From CAZGTQ01 sp964528575 (GTDB lineage Bacteria > Planctomycetota > UBA1135 > GCA-002686595), in assembly GCA_964528575.1 (NCBI GenBank), contig CAZGTQ010000332.1:11913-75912 (forward strand): a stretch of 64,000 bases of DNA, read 5' to 3'. Positions 52,087 through 60,129 of this stretch are shown here, one piece after another (positions within the stretch are counted from its first letter, which is position 1; the number at the start of each line of letters is the position of its first letter). A model generated the notes under the pieces. The model saw only the letters and a program-made list of their open reading frames with translations. It searched no databases and had not been told where the DNA came from. Position numbers and translations under genes: made by a program.

Positions 52087-53162
52087 TCCGGCGGCGACTC
52101 GAAGATCATCGTGCGCGTCTTGCCGCGGTTCATGACGACGACCTCCCAGATCGACGTCGTCTCCGCGTTGTTCTTCACGTACGCGATCGCCTCGGACGAG
52201 CTCGACACCGGGTTGCCGTTGATGCTGATGATCACGTCGCCGCTCTGCGCGCCGTGCTGGGCGGCGAGCGAGCCGGGCTGGACGTAGTCGATCTGGATGC
52301 CCGCGCGGCGGCCGGTCTGCGGGTCGTGCCACTCGCGGTAGCGGACCTGCTCGGTCAGGATCCGCGCGTAGTCGTCGCCGATCTTCGTCTTGTCCTCGGT
52401 GCCGATGCGATAGCGGTTCGGGCCGACGAGCGTCGTGCGCTCCGGACGCCACTGTACGTCGCTCCCCGTCTTGGGGATCGCCTCGCCCGGCGTCGGCAGG
52501 ATCGCGCCGCCGGGCCCGACCTTGACGATCCCGCCGCCGATGTTGAACGGCTCGGTCGGCACCAGCTCGTGCTCGCGCGCCTCGTCCTCGAACGCGAAGC
52601 GGACGCCGTCGACCACGATCTCCTCGACGTGCGCGAAGGCGTGCGGCGGGGGCAGGTGCTCGCCCACGCGCAGCACGGCCTCGGGCGCGACAGCGGGGGC
52701 GGCGCCGCCGCGCCCGCCCCGGCCTCCGCCGCCCGCTGTAGCGGCGCGCGCGGCCGTGCGCCCCTGCAGCAGCTCCGGGCCGTAGCGGACGTACGCGATG
52801 CTGCGCTCGGGCCGGTTCGTGTCGACCTGGATGTAGAGCACCTCGAGCAGGTCGTCGATCGGGACGACCTTCTGCACCGGGGCCTCGTCCGGGCCCGTGT
52901 CCACCACGACAGGCTTCACCTCCGGCTTGCCCGTCCAGTCGAGCTCGTGGAACGTGCGCAGCACGCTCGCGTAGTCGATCAGGTCGTCCCGCTTCTCCTC
53001 CTCGACCGCGCGCGGCTCGAGGAACTGGCGCTGCTTGGGCTCGTCGAGCGACTTGGTGACCTCGTCCCAGCTCTGGAACGTCTGGTACATGAAGTACCCG
53101 AGGTAGCCGGCGACGCCGAGGGAGCCGAGGACGATCAGGGCCTTGAGCGTGGAGATGTTCAT
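52083..53162 (-). CDS. GspC-like protein with N-terminal membrane anchor and C-terminal PDZ domain
   Basis: The 359-residue protein has one membrane helix at about residues 7-27 (KALIVLGSLGVAGYLGYFMY), a linker with a GGGGRGGRGG stretch near 140-150, and a PDZ domain at the end (AGIQIDYVQPGSLAAQHGAQ, SGDVIISINGNPVSSSSEAI). The layout of an anchored periplasmic protein with C-terminal PDZ is that of GspC, which connects the type II secretion inner platform to the outer-membrane secretin. No secretin gene is seen in the window. It overlaps coaX (GTGA) and follows a PilT-like gene. Confidence 0.78.
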   Translation of the reverse strand: MNISTLKALIVLGSLGVAGYLGYFMYQTFQSWDEVTKSLDEPKQRQFLEPRAVEEEKRDDLIDYASVLRTFHELDWTGKPEVKPVVVDTGPDEAPVQKVVPIDDLLEVLYIQVDTNRPERSIAYVRYGPELLQGRTAARAATAGGGGRGGRGGAAPAVAPEAVLRVGEHLPPPHAFAHVEEIVVDGVRFAFEDEAREHELVPTEPFNIGGGIVKVGPGGAILPTPGEAIPKTGSDVQWRPERTTLVGPNRYRIGTEDKTKIGDDYARILTEQVRYREWHDPQTGRRAGIQIDYVQPGSLAAQHGAQSGDVIISINGNPVSSSSEAIAYVKNNAETTSIWEVVVMNRGKTRTMIFESPPE

Positions 53163-53281
53163 GGTCGCGGCAGGAGCATGGTAGCCCGCCCGGGAGGGCG
53201 CTCCAAGGTACGCCGCTCCCCGGACGCGACGCCCGGTGGAACGACGTCCGGTCGAGCCCTGGGGACGCCCCCCGCGCTCCC

Positions 53282-53770
53282 CTATTCCCCGCCGGCCATG
53301 CGAAGTCGCGACTTGCCGCCGCCGCCGCTCGAATAGCCCCGCAGGGCCAGCATGAGCTCGTCCGGCCGGTCGCTGGCGGAGATCGCGACCTCGAGCTCGA
53401 CCAGATTCCGCTCGACCAGGCCCCGCAGGGACTGGTTGAACGAGATCAGGCCGTTCTCGGCCCCGCTCTCGACGACCCGGCAGATCTCGATCGTCTCGCC
53501 GCCTTCCAGCAGCTCGCGCACCCGCGGGGTCGGGATGAGCAGCTCGCAGGCGGGCACCATGCCCTTGCCGCTGCTGCGCGGCAGGAGGCGCTGGCTGAGC
53601 ACGCCTGCGAGGTTGTCGGCCAGCCGCACGCAGATCTGGGCGTGCTGCTCGGCCGGGAAGAAGCCGAGGATGCGGTCGAGCGTCTGCGCCGCGTTGACCG
53701 TGTGCAGCGTCGAGAGGATCAGGTGGCCGGTCTCGACGGCGTCGAGCGCGGCCTCGAGCTCGGCGAGCCC
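53282..53770 (-). CDS. PilT/PilU-like ATPase, 5' half missing at an assembly junction
   Basis: Only the C-terminal 162 residues are present. They include the His-box form ETGHLILSTLHTVNAAQTL, RLADNLAGVLSQRLLPR and the C-terminal domain, ending SSGGGGKSRLRMAGGE. The Walker A and Asp box are gone: the reading frame runs into unrelated sequence at about 53770, where a glutamine synthetase C-terminus starts on the other strand. The gene is therefore the visible stump of a PilT-like retraction ATPase, a second copy beside the one at 30950-32017. Its stop lies 119 bases before the GspC-like start, so it probably heads that operon. Confidence 0.8.
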   Translation of the reverse strand, partial: GLAELEAALDAVETGHLILSTLHTVNAAQTLDRILGFFPAEQHAQICVRLADNLAGVLSQRLLPRSSGKGMVPACELLIPTPRVRELLEGGETIEICRVVESGAENGLISFNQSLRGLVERNLVELEVAISASDRPDELMLALRGYSSGGGGKSRLRMAGGE

Positions 53771-53780
53771 GTCGAGGAAT
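53765..53780. other. Probable chimeric assembly junction
   Basis: A minus-strand PilT-like gene and a plus-strand glutamine synthetase gene are both truncated within the same ~15 bases. No insertion sequence, tRNA or repeat is visible at the join. The 5-8 bases around CGTCGAG could fit either frame. Confidence 0.8.
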
Positions 53781-54004
53781 CACTGTTCGAGATGGACGCG
53801 GCGACGATTGCGTCGAAGGGCATCCGCGAGCTTCCCGGCACCCTCGGCGAGGCGATCGCGGAGCTCGAGAAGGACACGGTCATCACCGAGGCGCTCGGCG
53901 ACCATGTCCTGTCCCACTTCATCGAGGCGAAGAAGGCCGAGTGGGACGAGTACCGGACCCAGGTGTCGGACTGGGAGGTCGAGCGCTACCTCGAGCAGTT
54001 CTAG
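53771..54004 (+). CDS. glnA: Glutamine synthetase, C-terminal fragment
   Basis: The last 77 residues of a type I glutamine synthetase are present: VEESLFEMDAATIASKGIRE, LPGTLGEAIAELEKDTVI, HVLSHFIEAKKAEWDEYRT and the terminal WEVERYLEQF. The active-site regions and adenylylation-type loop lie upstream and are missing because of the junction. The fragment ends normally with a stop and is followed by a hairpin at 54013-54042. It fits an actinobacterial- or Chloroflexota-like enzyme by eye. Confidence 0.88.
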   Translation, partial: VEESLFEMDAATIASKGIRELPGTLGEAIAELEKDTVITEALGDHVLSHFIEAKKAEWDEYRTQVSDWEVERYLEQF

Positions 54005-54012
54005 CGAGTAAC

Positions 54013-54042
54013 GCGCAAGGGGTCCGCGCCGGGCCCCTGCGC
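54013..54042 (+). terminator. Hairpin after glnA
   Basis: GCGCAAGGGG pairs with CCCCTGCGC with one bulged A, 9 bases past the stop. It is the likely glnA terminator. Confidence 0.6.
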
Positions 54043-54176
54043 GCTGCATGCAGAGAAGGCTTATCCGGCGTCGGATCTAACGCTCCGAGGCTGGAGACGA
54101 GGCAGCCTGAGCACGACCCGACGCCCCAAAGGGCAGTAACTGGCCGATAAGGGCGTTCGGTAATCCTTCTTCGGAT

Positions 54177-54947
54177 ATGCCGAACCGGTCCCGGCGTCGC
54201 TCGGGTGCCCTGCGCCTCCAGGGTCGCCGGCGAGCGGCTGATCTGGCGTCCCGTCTCGGAATAGGGCTCCGCGACGCGCGCCGGGCTGCAGCCCTCCGCC
54301 AGGCGGACGTCTCATCCGCCGCCGGCGTCTCGCAGTCGTGGGTCAGCCGGATGGAACGGGGCGCCGGGCAATCGGCCTCGGTCGAGACCTGGGCAGCGGT
54401 CGCAGTCGCGAGCGGAGCCCAACTCGTCTGCTTCCTCGAGGAGCTGCCGGGAGCCACGAGGCCTCGCGACTACGAACACCTCCGGCGTCAGCAGCTCATC
54501 GCCGATGTCGCCACTAGAGGCGGATGGCGGGTAACCGGGGAACGGCCCATCGACGCGTCGTGGCGCCGGCCGCGGTCGATAGATGTCCTTCTGGAGCGAC
54601 GAACTCGTCGCGAGATGGCCGTCGTCGAGATCGTCGACTGGTTCGACGATGTCGGGGCCGCGTGGCGCGGCCTCGACGCAAAGGTCGCAACGGTCGCCCG
54701 CGACCGCGCGTCGATGGAGCTTGCGGGGGGACCGCCGACGAAGGTCGCCGGGGTCCTGGTGGTCCGTGGCACACGGCGCAATCGACTGCTCGTGCGCGAG
54801 TTCTCCACGTTGTTTCGGACGCACTTTCCGGAACGACCCGTGGCCTGGCTCGCCGCGCTGCAGGATCCTGGGCGACCGATGCCCGCGCAGCCCGGCTTCC
54901 TGTGGACTGATGTCCGCGGCTCCCGCCTGGTCGCGGCGCGCCTGTAG
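54177..54947 (+). CDS. XRE-family HTH protein with restriction-endonuclease-like C-terminal domain
   Basis: The 256-residue protein has a Cro/CI-type helix-turn-helix at about residues 28-85 (GLRDARRAAALRQADVSSAA, GVSQSWVSRMERG, SVETWAAVAVASGAQLV). The C-terminal half contains RSIDVLLERRTRREMAVVEI followed by VDWFDDVGAAWRGLDAKV, where Asp and Glu spaced around a beta-hairpin suggest a PD-(D/E)xK-like fold, and VAGVLVVRGTRRNRLLVREF. Proteins of this shape occur in Chloroflexota and Actinomycetota and may be regulators of unknown targets or nuclease-derived. Preceded by a 172-base gap after glnA. Confidence 0.8.
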   Translation: MPNRSRRRSGALRLQGRRRAADLASRLGIGLRDARRAAALRQADVSSAAGVSQSWVSRMERGAGQSASVETWAAVAVASGAQLVCFLEELPGATRPRDYEHLRRQQLIADVATRGGWRVTGERPIDASWRRPRSIDVLLERRTRREMAVVEIVDWFDDVGAAWRGLDAKVATVARDRASMELAGGPPTKVAGVLVVRGTRRNRLLVREFSTLFRTHFPERPVAWLAALQDPGRPMPAQPGFLWTDVRGSRLVAARL

Positions 54948-54978
54948 GGCCACCTCCGTTCCCGCATCATGGGCGGCC

Positions 54979-56217
54979 ATGACCGCCTCACCGGCAAGCG
55001 CCGACGTCCGACCGAACCGGACGCTCTGGCTGCTGGCGATCGCCCATGCGGTCAACCATGCCCAGGCCGTCCTGCTGCCCCTTGTCTACCTCCGGATCAT
55101 CATCGAATTCGGCGTCCGCGTGGAGACGATCGCCTTCCTTGCGGCGTTCGGATCGTTCGCGTCCGGCCTCGTCCAGCTGAGCTACGCAAAGCTCACCCGG
55201 ATCCTGTCGAGGCGAGTGCTCCTCGCCGCCGGGGGTCTCTTGTTCGGCGGCGGTTTCGTCGCCCAGGCGCTGGCAAACGGCTTCTCGGCGTTCGCCGTGG
55301 CGAACGTCCTGTCGCGAATCGGAGGCTCGCCCCAGCACCCGGTCGGCAACGGCCTGCTGGCCGAGCAGTTTCCGCCGCACCGGCGCGGGTTCGCGATCAG
55401 CGCACACATCGCCGGCGGGAACGTCGGGACGGTGGTCATTGCGGTCGCCGGCGCGTGGCTCATCGCCAACGTTGGATGGCAATGGTCCGTTGTCCTGTTC
55501 GGCGTGCCCGCGATCCTGATCGCCCTCGCGATCCTCCTGTTCGTGCGCGAGACCGGGGAGGATCGGGCGGCGGCCATTGCCCATGGCAGCGTTCGGGAGG
55601 CATTCGGGAGGATCCTCCGCGACCCGGATCACCGCTGGATCTACCTCGCCTCGATTCTCGGTGGCGGCGGTCGCGGGCTCGGCGTCGTGAACCTGTTCAC
55701 GCTCCTCTACCTCACGAGGGTCATCGGCCTGGACGAAGCCACGGCCGGGCTGATGTACGGCGCGCTCATCGTCTTCTCGGTGCCGGCGCCGCTCGTCGCG
55801 GGCTGGCTGTCAGACCGGCTCGGTCGGAAGCCGCTCATCATCGGGGTCTACCTCGGCGGAGCGGTCGGGTTCGCGGTGTTCTTGTTCGCCGGCCCGAGCC
55901 TCGCCGGCCTCTGGGCAGGGATCGTGGTCATGGGCGTGTTCAGCTTCGCCGAGAGTCCGCAGCTCCAGGCGCTCCTCGCCGACATCGCCCCGCCGACGAT
56001 TCGGGACGCCTCGTTCGCGCTCTACTTCACGCTCGCGTTCGGGGTCGGGTCGCTGTGGACTGCGGTCTACGGCCGGGTGATCGAGGTGGCGGGCGAGCCG
56101 GCCGGCCTGCCGATGGTCTTCTGGCTCATGGCCGGGACCTTCCTCCTCGCGGCGCTCGCCGTGCTGCCGGTGCGGGCGGGCCGGCGCGGCGAAATGCCCG
56201 TTCCGAACCACCACTGA
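54979..56217 (+). CDS. Major facilitator superfamily transporter
   Basis: The 412-residue protein has twelve hydrophobic segments. MFS signature loops are visible: LVQLSYAKLTRILSRRVLLA between helices 2 and 3, and GWLSDRLGRKPLIIG between helices 8 and 9. Helix pairs such as IVVMGVFSFAESPQLQALLA fit sugar- or drug-efflux-type proteins. The substrate cannot be named. ATG 54979 (MTASPASADVRPNRTLWLLA) is preferred because the frame upstream is only shadow. The XRE protein 31 bases upstream could regulate it. Confidence 0.88.
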   Translation: MTASPASADVRPNRTLWLLAIAHAVNHAQAVLLPLVYLRIIIEFGVRVETIAFLAAFGSFASGLVQLSYAKLTRILSRRVLLAAGGLLFGGGFVAQALANGFSAFAVANVLSRIGGSPQHPVGNGLLAEQFPPHRRGFAISAHIAGGNVGTVVIAVAGAWLIANVGWQWSVVLFGVPAILIALAILLFVRETGEDRAAAIAHGSVREAFGRILRDPDHRWIYLASILGGGGRGLGVVNLFTLLYLTRVIGLDEATAGLMYGALIVFSVPAPLVAGWLSDRLGRKPLIIGVYLGGAVGFAVFLFAGPSLAGLWAGIVVMGVFSFAESPQLQALLADIAPPTIRDASFALYFTLAFGVGSLWTAVYGRVIEVAGEPAGLPMVFWLMAGTFLLAALAVLPVRAGRRGEMPVPNHH

Positions 56218-56227
56218 GCCGCTCTTT

Positions 56228-56348
56228 GGTCGGCGCTTGGGCGGATGCAGCCGAAGGCGCCGCCGAGCACGCGAGCGAGCGCACTCCTGGGTGCGTGAGC
56301 GAGCGCGCAGAGGCGGCAACGCCCGGCGGCGCCGCCCAAGCGCCGACC
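56228..56348. repeat. Long inverted repeat, 17-base arms around 87 bases
   Basis: The arm GGTCGGCGCTTGGGCGG (56228-56244) is the exact complement of 56332-56348. Inside, GGCGCCGCCG can also pair with CGGCGGCGCC near the right arm, so a long structured RNA or DNA cruciform is possible. It lies 10 bases past the MFS stop and 40 bases before tRNA-Pro. It may serve as an MFS terminator or be a small repeat element. Confidence 0.6.
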
Positions 56349-56388
56349 CCTGCTATCATCCTCGGGCCCTGTGCAACGGGCATTCGGT

Positions 56389-56465
<77 letters not shown>

Positions 56466-56499
56466 CCTTCCACCCATCGCCAACGGTTAGGATGCCGCC

Positions 56500-57000
56500 A
56501 TGCGGACCCGACTTGTCATCGCAACGCTGGTCGCTGTTCTCGCCGGCTGCGGCAGCGCCGGCACGGCTTCCAATGCCAACCCGGGCTCGACCGGCCAGCC
56601 GTCCGGCACCACCGCGCCTGGAGGCGGCGGGACCGTCGACTGCGCCGCGATCAGGACCGCAGCCCAGCAGCTGCTGGCAGTCCAGTTCCTCGCCCAGCTG
56701 AGGAACCCGGACACCATCGAACAGATCAGGGATGGCCAGATCGGCGGCCTCGACCTCGAGAAGTTCCTGGTCGGCATGAACGACCTGCACGCGCTCGACT
56801 CCTTCTCGTCCCCGCTCGGCGACCCGAAGGCAGCGATCGACGTCTACGAGAAGGCCGGCAGGGCCGCCCAGGTGCTCTTCGCCACTGAGCCCATCACCCA
56901 GGCTGCGATCGACACCTACAACGAGAACGTCGGGACAGTCGGCGAGTTCCTCGGCCACCAGATCGCGATCTCCGGAGCGATCGACGCCGCCGACTGCTGA
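56500..57000 (+). CDS. Small hypothetical lipoprotein
   Basis: The 166-residue protein starts MRTRLVIATLVAVLAGCGS with a lipobox Cys17, then a short Ser/Gly/Thr-rich linker (GSTGQPSGTTAPGGGG) and a helical domain with two conserved-looking cysteines (VDCAAIRTA and the final DAADC), which could form a disulfide. No family is recognised. It lies between tRNA-Pro and the broken GMC fragment, i.e. inside the pair of tRNA-derived repeats. Confidence 0.75.
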   Translation: MRTRLVIATLVAVLAGCGSAGTASNANPGSTGQPSGTTAPGGGGTVDCAAIRTAAQQLLAVQFLAQLRNPDTIEQIRDGQIGGLDLEKFLVGMNDLHALDSFSSPLGDPKAAIDVYEKAGRAAQVLFATEPITQAAIDTYNENVGTVGEFLGHQIAISGAIDAADC

Positions 57001-57021
57001 GCGGCCCCGCCCGCTCGTTCG

Positions 57022-57192
57022 ATGATCGGCCGGCAGTACGACTGCGTCATCGTGGGCGGAGGGTCCGCCGGAAGCGTCCTCGCCAACCGCCTGAGCGCGG
57101 ACCCCGCGAACCGCGTGCTCGTCCTCGACGCCGGTCGCGACTACCAGCTGTGTCTACACTCGTCCACTATGTCCCGAGACATCTGTCCATGA
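57022..57192 (+). pseudogene. Truncated GMC oxidoreductase N-terminus
   Basis: The first ~40 codons (MIGRQYDCVIVGGGSAGSVL ... RVLVLDAGRDY) closely match the start of the intact GMC gene at 58382 (VGGGSAGSVLASRLS), including the FAD-binding GGGSAGS. The match stops after about 130 bases at position ~57150, where a TGTCTACA-starting stretch takes over, and the frame then ends at TGA. It is a dead partial copy, made either by duplication or by the integration event marked by the flanking repeats. Confidence 0.85.
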
Positions 57193-57209
57193 TGTCGTGA
57201 ACTCAGACA
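57151..57209. mobile_element. Short IS-like remnant with TGTCT ... AGACA ends
   Basis: The 59 bases begin TGTCTACACTCG and end AACTCAGACA, giving terminal inverted TGTCT/AGACA. Inside is ATGTCCCGAGACAT, an inverted repeat like those near the ends of IS481-type elements of high-GC bacteria. No transposase is present. I infer a deletion derivative or solo end, with low certainty. Confidence 0.45.
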
Positions 57210-57224
57210 CTCTCGCCCCGACCA
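57210..57224 (+). repeat. Second copy of the tRNA-Pro 3' end (att-like)
   Basis: CTCTCGCCCCGACCA matches 56451-56465 exactly and immediately follows the IS-like remnant. No tRNA body precedes it, so it is only a 3' end copy. Confidence 0.6.
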
Positions 57225-57259
57225 TAACCAGCAGATCCGCTCGAGTGGGCCATTCACAA

Positions 57260-57290
57260 GAGCCGGGCCGCCTCGTCGGCGACCCGGCTC
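57260..57290 (-). terminator. Hairpin after the secreted protein gene
   Basis: GAGCCGGG pairs with CCCGGCTC, 43 bases past the stop at 57333. Confidence 0.55.
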
Positions 57291-57332
57291 GTGCGTTGTC
57301 TCAGCGCCTGGTGAGGTCGTGGCCCCCGGGCG

Positions 57333-58001
57333 TCAGTGGGTCTTGAACTTGAGCAGCTGGAACGTCGCTCCGGCCGGGTTTGACCCGGTGCCGAACGCGA
57401 AGAAGCAGCCGCCACCGAACGACAGGCCCAACCTCGTGACGTCGGACGCGGCGTCGTCGAACGCGGCCATGTGGGCAGCATCGAAAGTCCCAAAATGGCC
57501 GTCCCGGTCGGACCAGTCGGCCGCCGTGACCGGCACCGCCAGAGTCGTGCCCGACGGACCGAGGGCGAACAGCTCCGCCAGGTCGATGCTGACGGGGTTC
57601 GACCACCAGTACTGGCTCTCGCCGAGTGCCGCGTTGATCGTCTGGAAGTAGAGCCGGACGTTGGCGGCCCGGTCGCACCCGTCGGGCTGACCGTAGTAGT
57701 TGAACGTGGTGCCTGCGGGCGCGTCGATCGCGATCGTCGCCTGGATCGTTCTCCCGGCAAGGTCGCCCTTCTTGGGCAGGTACGCTCTTTCGTCGCTCAG
57801 GAGGAGTGCCCGGTCCGGAGTGAGCAGGAAGTCGAACGCCGCAATTGCCTTGCCGTTCGGGTTCGCGGCCTGCGAGAGGAATGGCCCGTCGTCGCCCACG
57901 TACGTATAGACGTCCCATTTCGACTTGCCGGCAAGAGCCGGCATCGTAGCCGACAGCAGGAGGGCCACCGCAAGCATCGCCACGACTACGGTTCTTCGCA
58001 T
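57333..58001 (-). CDS. Hypothetical secreted protein
   Basis: The 222-residue protein has a signal peptide (VVVAMLAVALLLSATMPALA) ending at an Ala-x-Ala site. The mature part is beta-rich with YTYVGDDGPFLSQAANPNGK, YYGQPDGCDRAAN, YWWSNPVSIDLAEL and LSFGGGCFFAFG. The two Cys may pair. It looks like a cell-wall or extracellular binding protein, but no family is recognised. ATG 58001 opens the signal peptide. Confidence 0.78.
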   Translation of the reverse strand: MRRTVVVAMLAVALLLSATMPALAGKSKWDVYTYVGDDGPFLSQAANPNGKAIAAFDFLLTPDRALLLSDERAYLPKKGDLAGRTIQATIAIDAPAGTTFNYYGQPDGCDRAANVRLYFQTINAALGESQYWWSNPVSIDLAELFALGPSGTTLAVPVTAADWSDRDGHFGTFDAAHMAAFDDAASDVTRLGLSFGGGCFFAFGTGSNPAGATFQLLKFKTH

Positions 58002-58381
58002 CTCTGGCTCGCAATCTGGGCTTGGTGCCGAGCGCCGCATGAACCGGGCGCCCTGACCGCTGAGCCAATCGTGCGCCACGATAGGTAAAGGTTGAACGGT
58101 CGAGAGTGACATCCACATTTCAGCTACGCGGGAAACGCGGTGCCCGGTGCTGGCGGATGCGGGCGCCCATTTGGCGGGGGCCATCCTGCGCAAACGGACG
58201 CCACACGCTGCATGGTTCCGGCCTACCATCGGCGGGCAGACTATCGTCGGGAGGAGGAAGATCGTTAGGCGGGTTCTGGTCGCCGCCACCACCACAGCCG
58301 TCGTGATGGGCTACTGCCCGGCGTCGTCGGTGACGCGCGAGCAGATGACCGCATTCCTCCGTCGCGCTCTCGACTGATCGG
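58002..58381. other. Gene-poor spacer holding an SLH remnant
   Basis: These 380 bases contain no intact gene. The last 72 bases are the end of an S-layer homology domain. The less GC-rich patch TAGGTAAAGGTTGAAC near 58082 may contain the promoter of the secreted protein gene. Confidence 0.5.
58306..58377 (+). pseudogene. Remnant of an S-layer homology (SLH) domain
   Basis: The frame reads MGYCPASSVTREQMTAFLRRALD and stop. TREQM-AFLxRAL is the conserved end of an SLH repeat. The rest of the domain and its parent protein are gone. It lies 4 bases before the intact GMC start. Confidence 0.65.
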
Positions 58382-60076
58382 GTGATCGGCCGGCAGTACG
58401 ACTGCGTCATCGTGGGCGGAGGGTCCGCCGGGAGCGTCCTCGCCAGCCGGCTCAGCGTCGACCCGGGCAACCGCGTTCTCGTCCTCGAGGCAGGCCGGCC
58501 GGACTACCCGTGGGACGTCTTCATTCACATGCCCGCGGCACTGACGTTCCCGATCGGCAGCCGTTTCTATGACTGGAAGTACGAGAGCGAGCCGGAGCCG
58601 TTCTTGAACGGGCGCCGGATCTACCATGCCCGGGGCAAGCTGCTGGGCGGCTCGTCCAGCATCAACGGGATGATCTTCCAGCGCGGGAACCCGCTCGATT
58701 ACGAGCACTGGGCGGCCGACCCGGGGATGGGGACCTGGGACTACGCCCATTGCCTGCCGTACTTCAAGCGAATGGAGACGGCCCTGGCGGCCGCGCCGGA
58801 CGACCCGTACCGTGGCCGCGACGGGCCGCTCGTCCTCGAGCGCGGCCCCGCCTCCAGCCCACTGTTCGAAGCCTTCTTCCGGGCGGTCCAGGAGGCCGGC
58901 TATTCGCTGACCGAGGACGTCAACGGCTACCGGCAGGAGGGATTCGCGGCGTTCGACCGGAACATCCACGAGGGCCGCCGCCTGAGCGCCTCGCGAGCGT
59001 ACCTCCACCCGGTCATGCGGCGCCGGAACCTCGAGGTGCGGACGCGGGCGTTCGTCACCCGGATCCTGTTCGACGGCCGGCGAGCGGTCGGAGTCGAGGT
59101 TGCCGAGGGCGGCGGAGCACCGCGACGGATCCGCGCGGGCGAGGTCATCCTCGCCGGCGGGGCGATCAACAGCCCGCAGCTCCTCCAGCTCTCGGGGATC
59201 GGCAACGCGGATGAGCTGAGCGCGCTCGGGATCGAGCCCGTCCACGACCTGCCCGGTGTCGGCGAGCATCTCCAGGACCACCTCGAGGTCTACATCCAGC
59301 ACAAGAGCAGACTGCCGGTCTCGATGCAGCCACACGCCACGCAGAAGTGGCGACGGCCGTGGATCGGGTTCCAGTGGCTGTTCCTGCGGCGCGGGCCGGG
59401 GGCGACGAACCACTTCGAGGGGGGCGGCTTCGTACGGTCGAACGAGGACGTCGCCTACCCGAACCTGATGTTCCACTTCCTGCCGCTGGCGATCCGCTAC
59501 GACGGCTCGTCACCGGCGGGCGGCCACGGCTACCAGGTCCACGTCGGGCCGATGTACTCCGACGCCCGGGGATCGGTGAAGGTCACCTCGACGGACCCCC
59601 GGGTCCACCCCGCGCTCCGGTTCAACTACCTCTCCACGGCCCAGGACAGGCGCGAATGGGTCGAGGCGGTCCACGTCGCGCGGCGGATCCTCGGTCGGCC
59701 CGCATTCGGCGGGTTCGACGGCGGCGAGGTGTCGCCCGGTCCAGCGGTGGAGACCGATGAGCAGGTCCTCGACTGGGTGGCACGCGACGCCGAGACGGCC
59801 CTCCACCCGTCGTGCACCTGCCGGATGGGCGTCGACGAGGACTCGGTCGTCGATCCGCTATCGATGCGGGTCTACGGCGTCGACGGGCTCCGAGTGATCG
59901 ATGCGTCGACGATGCCCTACGTCACCAACGGCAACATCTACGCGCCGGTGATGATGCTGGCCGAGAAGGCGTCCGATCTCGTGCTCGGCAACACGCCGCT
60001 GCCGGCCGAGACCGTCGACTTCTACCGCCACCGCCTCGGTTCCGCGCCGGTCGAGGCGGCTGCCCCGAGGCGCTGA
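58382..60076 (+). CDS. betA: GMC-family oxidoreductase, choline dehydrogenase-like
   Basis: The 564-residue flavoenzyme has the FAD dinucleotide-binding VGGGSAGSVLASRLS (12-26), the GMC signature GKLLGGSSSINGMIFQRG, a second signature GGAINSPQLLQLSGIG, and a C-terminal HPSCTCRMG with VYGVDGLRVIDASTMP and TNGNIYAPVMMLAEK holding the active-site His and Asn. Choline dehydrogenases share the FIHMPAAL and WKYESEPEPFLNGRRI stretches. It may oxidise choline or another alcohol. The GTG start (MIGRQYDC) is preferred. A truncated copy lies at 57022. Confidence 0.9.
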   Translation: MIGRQYDCVIVGGGSAGSVLASRLSVDPGNRVLVLEAGRPDYPWDVFIHMPAALTFPIGSRFYDWKYESEPEPFLNGRRIYHARGKLLGGSSSINGMIFQRGNPLDYEHWAADPGMGTWDYAHCLPYFKRMETALAAAPDDPYRGRDGPLVLERGPASSPLFEAFFRAVQEAGYSLTEDVNGYRQEGFAAFDRNIHEGRRLSASRAYLHPVMRRRNLEVRTRAFVTRILFDGRRAVGVEVAEGGGAPRRIRAGEVILAGGAINSPQLLQLSGIGNADELSALGIEPVHDLPGVGEHLQDHLEVYIQHKSRLPVSMQPHATQKWRRPWIGFQWLFLRRGPGATNHFEGGGFVRSNEDVAYPNLMFHFLPLAIRYDGSSPAGGHGYQVHVGPMYSDARGSVKVTSTDPRVHPALRFNYLSTAQDRREWVEAVHVARRILGRPAFGGFDGGEVSPGPAVETDEQVLDWVARDAETALHPSCTCRMGVDEDSVVDPLSMRVYGVDGLRVIDASTMPYVTNGNIYAPVMMLAEKASDLVLGNTPLPAETVDFYRHRLGSAPVEAAAPRR

Positions 60077-60082
60077 CAGCAA

Positions 60083-60110
60083 CGCGCCCGGGCCACTCGG
60101 CCCGGGCGCG
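60083..60110. terminator. Bidirectional hairpin between betA and the cold-shock gene
   Basis: CGCGCCCGGGCC and GGCCCGGGCGCG form a perfect 12-bp stem with an ACTC loop. It sits between the two convergent stops and could end transcription from both sides. Confidence 0.7.
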
Positions 60111-60129
60111 TGTCGATTCGCGGGGAACG

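Noticed and set aside
56228..56348. Second tRNA or riboswitch upstream of tRNA-Pro
   Set aside because: No tRNA-like T arm or known riboswitch core can be drawn; only inverted repeats are clear.
57151..57209. Complete insertion sequence
   Set aside because: Only 59 bases, no transposase frame and no target duplication found.
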